33,984 bases of DNA from an uncultured bacterium (GTDB taxonomy: Bacteria > Verrucomicrobiota > Verrucomicrobiia > Verrucomicrobiales > V1-33): positions 1 through 33,984 of the forward strand of contig CAIZWU010000328.1 in assembly GCA_903936775.1 (NCBI GenBank). The letters run 5' to 3'. Below are positions 8,301-16,000 of this stretch, in pieces (position 1 is the stretch's first letter; each line of letters begins with the position of its first letter). Below the pieces are notes generated by a model. The model ran no database searches. It had not been told where the DNA came from and saw only the letters and a program-made list of their open reading frames with translations. Both the position numbers and the translations under genes were made by a program.

Positions 8301-8513
8301 ACCTCGATCGCCTTCATCGCCGGGGTTTATCCGCTGGTCGTCAGCACCGGAGCCGGCTCGGAAATGCGTCAGGCCATGGGCACGGCGGTCTTCGCCGGCA
8401 TGATCGGCGTCACCATCTTCGGTCTCTTCCTCACCCCCGTGTTCTACTTCCTGCTGATGAAGTGGGGCGAAGACCGGCGTAAGCCCGCCGAGCCTCCCGT
8501 GCCTCCGCCCTGA
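5343..8513 (+). CDS. RND multidrug efflux pump, inner-membrane subunit (HAE1/AcrB-type), copy 1
   Basis: A 1056-residue proton-driven transporter of the AcrB/MexB family, the usual length for this class. The N-terminus (FFITRPIFAGVLSILITVIG) is the typical TM1 start, and two large periplasmic loops separate TM1-2 and TM7-8. The proton-relay residues are present: D410-D411 in TM4 (GIVVDDAIVVVENVER) and K950 in TM10 (LACKNAILIVEFA), followed by the conserved RLRPILMTS. It exports hydrophobic or amphiphilic compounds from membrane and periplasm together with the adaptor; substrates cannot be predicted. It starts 147 nt after its adaptor because of the heptamer tract. No Shine-Dalgarno sequence is seen. 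It is closely related to the second pump at 9755. Confidence 0.95.
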   Translation: MNISHFFITRPIFAGVLSILITVIGAISLRSLPVSEYPEIVPPTVVVLANYPGASPDVIASTVSSPLEEAINGVENSLYMSSQGTADGVMSLTVTFKLGTDLDKAQVQVQNRVNQALPRLPEEVRRIGVSVLKSSPDLTMVVHLISPGKKYDEIFVRNYATLQVKDVLARLPGVGQVQLFGSGDYSMRVWLDPQKAAARNITATDVVAALQEQNAQVAAGSVGAPPLITPADLTLTINARGRLVTEDDFKKVVIKIGEQGNPVYLQDIARIQLGASDYALRSLLNNEPAVAIPIFQLPGSNALALSQSVRGAMDDLAKSFPPGLEYKIAYDPTVFVAKSIDAVIITLLEAIVLVVLVVIIFLQTWRASIIPLVAVPVSLIGTFGVMHALGFSINNLSLFGLVLAIGIVVDDAIVVVENVERNIALGMKPHAATEQAMKEVTGPIIATALVLCAVFVPTAFISGLTGQFYKQFAITIAISTVISAFNSLTLSPALSAILLQPHGAKKDLVSRALDGLLGWFFKLFNRFFNAAANLYGWAVGRLLRIAFVVIIGYLGLVWLTGIVFTKVPTGFIPQQDKQYLIAFGQLQDGASIERTTKVIERMGEIAMETPGVVNSVAFPGLSINGFTTSANSGIAFISLDDFEKRQGPGTSGTEIAAAIQQRLFAEIPDALVLVIPPPPVNGLGTGGGFRLQIQDRNNLGYAELYRVTQEVLGKARAQPGIFSQPYSTFQVNVPQLFADVDKIKAKAQGVNLQELYATLQIYLGSLYVNDFNRFGRTYKVVVQADEEFRRHKDDINKLKVRNAAGQMIPITSLVEIKDSYGPDRVSHYNSFTTAEINSGPAPGVSSGQAEEAMTRILKETLPRGMTFEWTELKYQQILAGNTAIYIYPLCLLLVFLVLAAQYESLRLPLAIILIVPTCLLSAMLGVMLKGGDNNIFTQIGLIVLVGLACKNAILIVEFAREKQLHGMSAAEAALEACRLRLRPILMTSIAFIAGVYPLVVSTGAGSEMRQAMGTAVFAGMIGVTIFGLFLTPVFYFLLMKWGEDRRKPAEPPVPPP

Positions 8514-8523
8514 GCCCTCCCCA

Positions 8524-8565
8524 GCCACGGATGAACCGGAGGGCCATGTTTCCATCATCCGTGGC
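8524..8565 (+). promoter_or_regulatory. Long-loop perfect hairpin between the two pump cassettes
   Basis: GCCACGGATGA (8524-8534) and TCATCCGTGGC (8555-8565) form a perfect 11-bp inverted repeat around a 20-nt loop. It sits 10 nt after the first pump's stop and 35 nt before the second adaptor's ATG. It is not followed by a T-run, so it may be an mRNA-processing or attenuating hairpin, or a protein-binding dyad, rather than a full terminator. It could make expression of cassette 2 differ from cassette 1. Confidence 0.6.
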
Positions 8566-8600
8566 ACTTTACAAAATTGGCCCCCTCCCAAAATCCCGCC

Positions 8601-9758
8601 ATGCGCCTGACCCTGCTCCTCCCCGGCCTCGTCGCGCTGGCCTGCGCCGCCTGCCGGCCGGCGGCTCCCACTGCCGCGCCTCCCCCGCCGGTTCCCACCG
8701 TCACCGTGGCCAAAGGCATCGCCCGCACTGTCACCGAATATGACGATTTTGTAGGGCGGTTGGAATCACCCCAGACCGTCGAAATCCGCGCCCGGGTGTC
8801 AGGTTACCTCGACACCGTCCACTTCCGGGAAGGCAGCGAGGTCAAGCAGGGCGATCTGCTGTTCACAATCGATCCCCGGCCCTATCAAGCCACCGTGGAC
8901 CGGTTCCAGGCCGACCTCGACCGCGCCAAAATCCGCGCCGACCTCGCCCGCAGCGAAGCCGCCCGCGCCGAGAAGCTGCTCGCCTCCCGGGCGATCGCCT
9001 CCGAGGAGGTCGAGACCCGGGTCAAGGCCCTCACGGAAGCCGAAGCCGCCATCCGCTCCGCCGAGGCCTCCCTGAACACTTCGAAACTCGACCTCGAATT
9101 CACCGCCGTCCATGCCCCGATCTCCGGCCGCATCGGGCAGGCCCTCGTCACCCCGGGCAACCTCGTGGGAGGAGGCACCAGTGCGGCCACCTTGCTGACC
9201 ACCCTGGTTTCCCTCGACCCCATTTATTGCTACGTGGAAGTGGATGAGCGGTCCTCCCTGAAATACCGGACGCTGGCCCGCGAAGGCAAACGGACCAGTG
9301 CCCTCTTCCATGAGATCCCCGCACGCATGGGCCTCACCAACGAAGCCGGTTTCCCTCATGAGGGAAAAATCGACTTCGTGGACAACGTCATCAAACCGGA
9401 CACCGGCACCATCCGGGCCCGCGGGGTGTTTCCGAATTCCGACCGCCTGATGGCTCCTGGCTTCTTCGCCCGGCTGCGCATCCCCGGCAGCGGCACCTAT
9501 GAAGCGGTCCTGATCCGCGACAGCGCGCTGGGCAGCGACCAGGGACGCCCCTATGTGCTGGTGGTCGGCCCTGACAATAAAGTGCAATACCGCGCTGTCA
9601 CCACCGGCCCGCTGGAGGACGGCCTGCGCATCATCCGGGAGGGATTGAAACCAGACGAACGCATTGTCATCACCGGCCTGCTGGCCGCCCGGCCCGGAGC
9701 AGCCGTAAATCCTGTCGAAAGCGGAATGCAGCTCCAGGAAACCCCTCCGGTCCGATGA
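8601..9758 (+). CDS. RND efflux periplasmic adaptor (membrane fusion lipoprotein), copy 2
   Basis: A 385-residue AcrA/MexE-type adaptor for the pump at 9755. From the ATG at 8601 it has a short lipoprotein-like signal (LLLPGLVALACAAC, lipidated cysteine at 15 or 18) and a proline-rich linker. The lipoyl halves are EIRARVSGYLDTVHF...GSEVKQGDLLFTIDP and HAPISGRIGQAL, around an Ala/Arg/Glu-rich helical hairpin (about residues 90-155). The in-frame ATG at 8577 would add eight residues before the signal and is less likely. Its stop overlaps the next start (ATGA at 9755-9758), implying translational coupling. It aligns along its length with the copy 1 adaptor but lacks the extra C-terminal tail. 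Confidence 0.92.
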   Translation: MRLTLLLPGLVALACAACRPAAPTAAPPPPVPTVTVAKGIARTVTEYDDFVGRLESPQTVEIRARVSGYLDTVHFREGSEVKQGDLLFTIDPRPYQATVDRFQADLDRAKIRADLARSEAARAEKLLASRAIASEEVETRVKALTEAEAAIRSAEASLNTSKLDLEFTAVHAPISGRIGQALVTPGNLVGGGTSAATLLTTLVSLDPIYCYVEVDERSSLKYRTLAREGKRTSALFHEIPARMGLTNEAGFPHEGKIDFVDNVIKPDTGTIRARGVFPNSDRLMAPGFFARLRIPGSGTYEAVLIRDSALGSDQGRPYVLVVGPDNKVQYRAVTTGPLEDGLRIIREGLKPDERIVITGLLAARPGAAVNPVESGMQLQETPPVR

Positions 9759-12700
9759 ATCTGCCCCGCTTTTTTGTGGACCGTCCGATCTTTGCGGCGG
9801 TGCTCAGCATTGTCATCACCATTGTCGGCGGTCTCGCCTACCTTGGCCTGCCGGTCGCCCAGTATCCGGAAGTGATCCCACCCACGGTGGTGGTCAGCGC
9901 CACCTACCCCGGAGCCAATGCGCAGACCCTCGCGGATACCGTGGCTTCCCCCCTGGAGCAGGAAATCAATGGCGTGGAAAACATGCTCTACCTGTCCTCA
10001 TCCTCCACCGGCGATGGACGGATCAGCATCACCGTCACCTTCAAACTCGGCACCAATCTCGACCAGGCGCAGGTCCTGGTGCAGAACCGCGTCAATGCCG
10101 CCCTGCCCCGTCTGCCGGAGGAGGTGCGCCGCCTCGGCGTCTCCGCCCTCAAACGCTCGCCCGACCTCACCATGGCCGTGCAGTTCTTTTCCCCGGACGA
10201 TTCGCGCGACACCATTTACCTCGCCAACTACGTCTCGCTTCAGGTGGTCAACCGCATCGCCCGGCTCCCCGGGGTGGCGGAAGCCGGCCTGCTGGGCGGT
10301 CTGGATTTCACGATGCGGATCTGGATGGATCCCCAGAAGATCGCCGCCCGCCGCCTGACCGCCGGCGATGTCGTCCGCGCCATCAAGGAACAGAACGTTC
10401 AGGTCGCGGCCGGCCAACTCGGCCTGCCCCCAGTCCCGGCCGGCACGGAATTCCAATACACCCTGACCGCCCAGGGCCGGCTCCTCACACCGGAAGACTT
10501 TGGCGACATTGTGATCCGCACCGGCGACCAGGGTGACGTGATCCGGGTGCGCGATGTGGCCCGGATCGAAATCGGCAGCAAGGACTACTCGCTCAAAAGC
10601 TACATGGATGGCAAAAACGCGGTCTCCCTGCGCGTCTTCCAGCTGCCGGGCTCCAACGCCCTGACCACTTCCGATGCGGTCTATGCGGAGATGAAAAAGA
10701 TCGCCCGGCTTTTCCCGCCGGGCGTCGATTACCGCGTCAACTACGACCCGACCCAATTCGTCAGGGAATCCTTGAAATCGGTCATGATCACCCTCGTCGA
10801 AGCCATCCTGCTGGTGGTGCTCGTCGTGGTGATTTTCCTGCAAAACTGGCGGGCCTGCATCATCCCGCTGCTGGCGGTGCCCGTCTCCCTGATCGGCACC
10901 CTCGCGGTGATGAAGCTCTTCGGCTTCTCCCTGAATAACCTTTCCCTGTTCGGCCTCGTGCTCGCGATCGGGATTGTGGTGGATGACGCCATTGTGGTGG
11001 TCGAAAACGTGGAACGCTATCTGGCCAAAGGCTTTTCCCCGCGGGACGCCACCCTGAAGGCCATGAAGGAAGTGACCGGCCCCATCATTGCGGTGGCCCT
11101 CGTGCTGTGCGCGGTGTTTGTGCCCACTGCCTTCCTGTCAGGAATCACCGGCCAGTTCTACCGGCAGTTCGCCCTCACCATCGCGGTCTCCACCCTCATC
11201 TCCGCCTTCAATTCGCTGACCCTCAGTCCGGCCCTCTCGGCCCTGCTGCTGCGGGGCCACCAAGGGGAACGGAAACCGGATCTGCTGACCCGGATGATCA
11301 ATGGAGTGCTGGGATGGTTCTTCCGCCTTTTCAACAAGGGCTTCGACCGGCTTTCCGATGGCTATGCCGGACTGGTGCGGCGCCTCGTCCGTTTCAGCAC
11401 GGTCGCCCTGCTCGTCTATGGCGGCCTGCTGATCCTGACCGGATTCACCTTCCGGGCGGTGCCGGTCGGTTTCCTCCCGCAACAGGACACCGGCTACTTC
11501 CTTGTGGTGGTGCAACTGCCGGACGGCGCTTCCCTCGAGCGCACCGACGCCGTAATCCGGCGGATGGATCAGATGGCCCGGGAGACCCCCGGCATCGCCC
11601 ACACCTTCGCCATCACCGGCTACTCCTCCGTGCTGCAGGCCAACCAGTCGAACCTCGGCGCGGCCTTCATGATTCCTGACACGTTCGACAAACGGAAGGA
11701 CCCCTCCCTCACGGCCAATGCCCTGATGGCCACCCTGCGGAAGAAATTCTCCGCCATCCAGGAAGCCCGCATCCTCGTGATCCCGCCGCCCCCTCTGCGC
11801 GGCCTCGGCAATGCCGGAGGATTCAAACTCCAGGTGCAGGATCTCAACAATGCCGGCCTCGCCTCCCTCGAGGCCGCCACCAAACAATTCACTGACGCCC
11901 TGACCCGCGAACCCGGCCTCAGTTCCATCCTTACCGGCTTCAAGTCGAACGTGCCGCAGTTCTTCATCGACATCGACCGCCAGCAGGCCAAAAACATGGG
12001 CGTCTCCCTCGCCGACATCAATGAAACCCTCCAGATCTACCTCGGTTCGGTTTATGTGAACGACTTCAATCTGTTCGGCCGCACCTATCAGGTCACCGCC
12101 ATGGCCGAACCGGAATTCCGGGTTTCCCCGGATGATGTCGGACGTCTCCAGACCCGCAACAACAAGGGGCAGATGGTTCCCCTCGGGGCCATCGTGAAAG
12201 TCAAAAAAACCGGCGGAGTGGACCGGGTGCAGCGTTACAATCTCTACACCGCCTCCGACATTTCCGGGAACATCGCCCCCGACCTCAGTTCCGGCGACAT
12301 GATCGCCAAAGTCGAACGCATCGCGAGGGAAGTGCTGCCGGAGGGCTACGCCTTCGAGTGGACTGACCTCACCTATCAACAGATTCTCTCAGGCAACACC
12401 CTGATCTACATTTTTCCGCTCTGTGTGCTGTTTGTCTTCCTCGTCCTCGCGGCTCAATATGAAAGCTGGAGTCTGCCGCTGGCCGTGATCCTGATCGTGC
12501 CGATGTGCCTGCTCAGCGCCATCTCCGGGGTCTGGTGGATGCGTCAGGACAACAACCTCTTCACCCAGATCGGCCTCGTCGTCCTCGTCGGGCTGGCGGC
12601 CAAAAACGCCATCCTGATTGTCGAGTTTGCCAAACAGCAGCAGGACGAAGGCAAGGACCGGTTCGCGGCCGCGGTGGAAGCCTGCCGCCTGCGCCTGCGT

Positions 12701-12943
12701 CCGATTTTGATGACCAGCTTTGCGTTTATTCTCGGCGTGCTCCCGCTGGTGCTCGCCACCGGACCCGGCGCCGAAATGCGGCGGGCGCTTGGCACCGCGG
12801 TCTTCTCCGGGATGATCGGGGTCACCTTTTTCGGCCTGCTCTTCACTCCGGTCTTTTACGTCGTGATCCGCCGCCGGAAGGCCAAGGCAGCTGAAAGTCA
12901 TCTGAGTCCAGCTGCGCCGGAGACGATCCAGCCGGAACCCTGA
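9755..12943 (+). CDS. RND multidrug efflux pump, inner-membrane subunit (HAE1/AcrB-type), copy 2
   Basis: A 1062-residue AcrB-family transporter, full length, with the standard opening FFVDRPIFAAVLSIVITIVG and 12-TM architecture. The proton-relay aspartates fall at D410-D411 and the TM10 lysine at K950, the same positions as in copy 1. It shares long near-identical stretches with copy 1, such as QNRVN.ALPRLPEEVRR and NNLSLFGLVLAIGIVVDDAIVVVENVER. A tandem duplication of an adaptor-pump unit is the simplest explanation. It is the last gene of the locus and no OprM/TolC-type gene follows, so an outer-membrane channel encoded elsewhere must be used. Whether the two pumps form homotrimers or mix is unknown. 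Confidence 0.95.
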   Translation: MNLPRFFVDRPIFAAVLSIVITIVGGLAYLGLPVAQYPEVIPPTVVVSATYPGANAQTLADTVASPLEQEINGVENMLYLSSSSTGDGRISITVTFKLGTNLDQAQVLVQNRVNAALPRLPEEVRRLGVSALKRSPDLTMAVQFFSPDDSRDTIYLANYVSLQVVNRIARLPGVAEAGLLGGLDFTMRIWMDPQKIAARRLTAGDVVRAIKEQNVQVAAGQLGLPPVPAGTEFQYTLTAQGRLLTPEDFGDIVIRTGDQGDVIRVRDVARIEIGSKDYSLKSYMDGKNAVSLRVFQLPGSNALTTSDAVYAEMKKIARLFPPGVDYRVNYDPTQFVRESLKSVMITLVEAILLVVLVVVIFLQNWRACIIPLLAVPVSLIGTLAVMKLFGFSLNNLSLFGLVLAIGIVVDDAIVVVENVERYLAKGFSPRDATLKAMKEVTGPIIAVALVLCAVFVPTAFLSGITGQFYRQFALTIAVSTLISAFNSLTLSPALSALLLRGHQGERKPDLLTRMINGVLGWFFRLFNKGFDRLSDGYAGLVRRLVRFSTVALLVYGGLLILTGFTFRAVPVGFLPQQDTGYFLVVVQLPDGASLERTDAVIRRMDQMARETPGIAHTFAITGYSSVLQANQSNLGAAFMIPDTFDKRKDPSLTANALMATLRKKFSAIQEARILVIPPPPLRGLGNAGGFKLQVQDLNNAGLASLEAATKQFTDALTREPGLSSILTGFKSNVPQFFIDIDRQQAKNMGVSLADINETLQIYLGSVYVNDFNLFGRTYQVTAMAEPEFRVSPDDVGRLQTRNNKGQMVPLGAIVKVKKTGGVDRVQRYNLYTASDISGNIAPDLSSGDMIAKVERIAREVLPEGYAFEWTDLTYQQILSGNTLIYIFPLCVLFVFLVLAAQYESWSLPLAVILIVPMCLLSAISGVWWMRQDNNLFTQIGLVVLVGLAAKNAILIVEFAKQQQDEGKDRFAAAVEACRLRLRPILMTSFAFILGVLPLVLATGPGAEMRRALGTAVFSGMIGVTFFGLLFTPVFYVVIRRRKAKAAESHLSPAAPETIQPEP

Positions 12944-12949
12944 AAACCG

Positions 12950-12973
12950 CGGTCCCGTGCGGCCCCGGGACCG
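12950..12973 (+). terminator. Hairpin after the pump operon
   Basis: CGGTCCCG (12950-12957) and CGGGACCG (12966-12973) form a perfect 8-bp stem with an 8-nt loop, starting 7 nt after the stop of the second pump. It lacks a T-run, so termination would be weak or Rho-assisted. The position at the end of a five-gene operon supports the role. Confidence 0.5.
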
Positions 12974-13010
12974 GGCGCGCGGCGCCGATCCTGCTCCGCG
13001 GATTGGTGAC

Positions 13011-13040
13011 TTGACCCGCAGGAGGCGCTTCCGCTATCCT
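13011..13040 (+). promoter_or_regulatory. Likely sigma70-type promoter of the CotH-family gene
   Basis: TTGACC at 13011-13016 (5 of 6 consensus) and TATCCT at 13035-13040 (4 of 6) are separated by 18 nt. They would start transcription about 50 nt before the ATG at 13097. It lies downstream of the pump-operon hairpin, consistent with an independent transcription unit. This is a pattern match only. Confidence 0.4.
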
Positions 13041-13096
13041 CGGGGGTAAATCCCGGTCTCCCGCACGTCCTCTGCGGAAGCCCCCTGCCCCTACCC

Positions 13097-16000
13097 ATGA
13101 AATCCCCCACTCTACGCGGCGTGTTACTCTGCCTGCTGGCAACGGCCTTGTCGCCCGCCGCCCCGGTCACGATCACCGAACCGGGTTTTGAGACCCAAAC
13201 GCCGGAGCTGACCGCCGGCCAATTCACCGCCACCCTGACCCCGTGGCAGGAAACCGGCGGACCGGGAGCGGCGGCCGGGTTTCTTGAGTTCATCACCGGC
13301 TTTGCCGCCGAGGGCACCGACCACCTTGGCATGGAGACCGGGCACGATGTCTGGCAGGACGTGGGAGTCAATTACGCCGCCAATACCGTCTACACCTTCA
13401 CGGTCGCCGCCGGCAACCGCCCCGCGCAAACCGCCAACGGCAACGCCTCCACCTGGCTTCTGAGCACCAGCACCGGCCCGGTCTACGCGACTGGTTCCAC
13501 CGATGCCTCGGTGCTGGCGGCCCCCGGCACCTTCGCCGATGCCCCTCCTGCGGTGCTGGATACCATTGAGGAACCCGGCGCCGTCGGCAAACCGATCCGG
13601 CTATTGCTGCGGGCCCGGGGCAATGGGCGTTCCCATTTTGACAACCTCCGGCTCGATGCCTCCATCTCGACCCAGAACGGCCGTCCGGTGGGCAACTCCA
13701 CCGCGGCCACCGCTATCACCGCCACCGGCGCCACGGTAGGCGGAACGGTCAGCAGCGTAGGCAGCGCGGCCCCAACCGTGACGATCCATTACGGCCCCAC
13801 CGATGCTGGCAGCAAGCCAGGGGATTGGCCGCTGACCAAAGTGCTCCCGGGGACCTTCACCGGCGCCTTCAGCACCACCCTCACGGACCTCGCCAACCTC
13901 ACCCGGTATTATTACCGCGTCCGTTTCACCAATGCCAGTGGCAGCACCTGGGGCCTGACTACGCGGTTTTTTGACACCACCGCCCCGCCCGCGGTCATCA
14001 ATCTGCCGGCCACCAATTTCACGCCGGTTTCCGCCACCGCGGGTGCCCGCGTCACCAGCTTCAGCGGCATCGCCCCTGCCGTCACGATCTATTACGGGAC
14101 CAGTGATGGCGGCACCACCATCGCCAACTGGAGCCAGTCTGCCGCCCTCGGCCAGGTCTCTGCATCCGCCTCCGGCACTTTGTCAGGACTGCAGGCCGGC
14201 ACTCTCTACTACTTCCGCGCGTTCGTCTCCAACGCGGCCGGTTCCGCCTGGGCTCCGTCCTCCCTCACCTTCACCACGACCAATGTCAGCCTCCCCAGCA
14301 TCGTTAACCGCGCGGCCGGCAATATCACCCTGACCAGTGCGGTGCTGAATGCCGATGTCACCATTACCGGCAATGCCGTGCCGTCAGTCACCTTTTATTA
14401 CGGCACCACAGACGGCGGCAACGTGCCCGGGGCCTGGTCAAACACCGTCTCCGCCGGCACTGGGGCCGGCAAAGTCAGCGCCGCCATCAGTGGTCTCACC
14501 ACCGGCTTGACCTATCACTTCCGATCCGCCGCCACCAACAGCGCCGGGACTACCTGGTCTCCCGCCACCACCACTTTCCATACCGACCTCATCACTGCGC
14601 CCCGGGTGCGCACCCTGCCCGCCACCCACGTGCGCAGCACCATGGCTACCCTGTCAGGCGAAGTCACCTCCAACGGCAATGAGGTGCCCTCGGTCACCCT
14701 TTACTGGGGCCCCACCGATGGCGGTACCACGCCCGCGGCATGGTCGAATACCGTGCCTCTGGGCACTTCGGGCAACCCCTTCTCCCGCGTCCTGACCGGC
14801 CTGATTCCCGGCAACCTCTACTACTTCCGCGCCTACGCCTCCAACAGTGCCGGCGGCACCTGGGCAGCCAGCACGGAAATTTTTGCGGCCCTCGCGGCCG
14901 AAGCGCCGGCTCCCCTCGTGATCAATGAAGTCCACTACGACCCGCTCGATCCCACCAAATTCCAGGAATTCATCGAACTGCACAATCCCGGCACCAGCGC
15001 CATCAACCTGGCGGGTTGGCGTATCGCCTCGGCCGTTGATTACGCGTTCGGCAACATCTCGATCCCCGCCGGAGGTTACTTCTGTGTGGTGCAGGATCCT
15101 GCCAAATTCTCCACCACCTGGCCTGCCGCGGCGGCCAACTCCGCCGGGCCATGGGTCGGAAAATTGGCCAATAGTGGCGAAACCATCGAACTGCGTGATG
15201 CCAGCGGTGCCCTCGTGACCGCGGTGGATTACGGGGAGGGTTTCCCCTGGCCCAGCGCCTCCCGCGGGGCGGGTCCTTCCATGGAGTTGCTCCATCCCTC
15301 CCTCGATCCCGGACTCGGCGGCTCGTGGCGCCGGGCTCCCACCGTCCCTACCCCGGGAGCAGTGAATGCCGCCAAGCTGGCCACCTCCTCCGCCGCTCCC
15401 CCGGCCATCCGCCAGGTGAACCACACCCCGCAGCAACCCACCTCCAACACCGCGGTTCCCATCACCGCCACGGTCACTGATCCCGACGGCGTGACCAGTG
15501 TCATCCTGCGCTATCAGGTTGTCAGTCCCGGCACCTACATCCGGAAGTCCGATGCCGCCTTCACCGCAGCCGCGAACTGGATCAATCTGCCCATGCTGGA
15601 CAACGGCACCGCCGGGGATGCAGTGGCGGGCGATTCCATCTTTACGGCCCTGATTCCCGCCAGTGTGCAGGTGCACCGCCGTCTGATCCGCTATCAGATC
15701 ACTGTCACGGACAGCCTGACCAACTCCATCCGGGTGCCTTACGCCGATGACGAGCAACCCAATTTCGCCTACTTCGTTTACGATGCCCTCCCGGCCTGGA
15801 GCGGCGCCATGCGGCCGACCGCGTTCAGTGGATTCCCCGCCACTCCGGTGCAGGACTACCCCCAATCCCTCCTGCAATCGATCGAACCCTGGCACCTTAT
15901 TGCGAATGAATCGGATGTCATTAATTGCCAATACACCAGCCAGGCCATTTTCCAGGGGTGCCTCGTGCACCGGGGCAAGGTTTACGACCATATCACTTAT

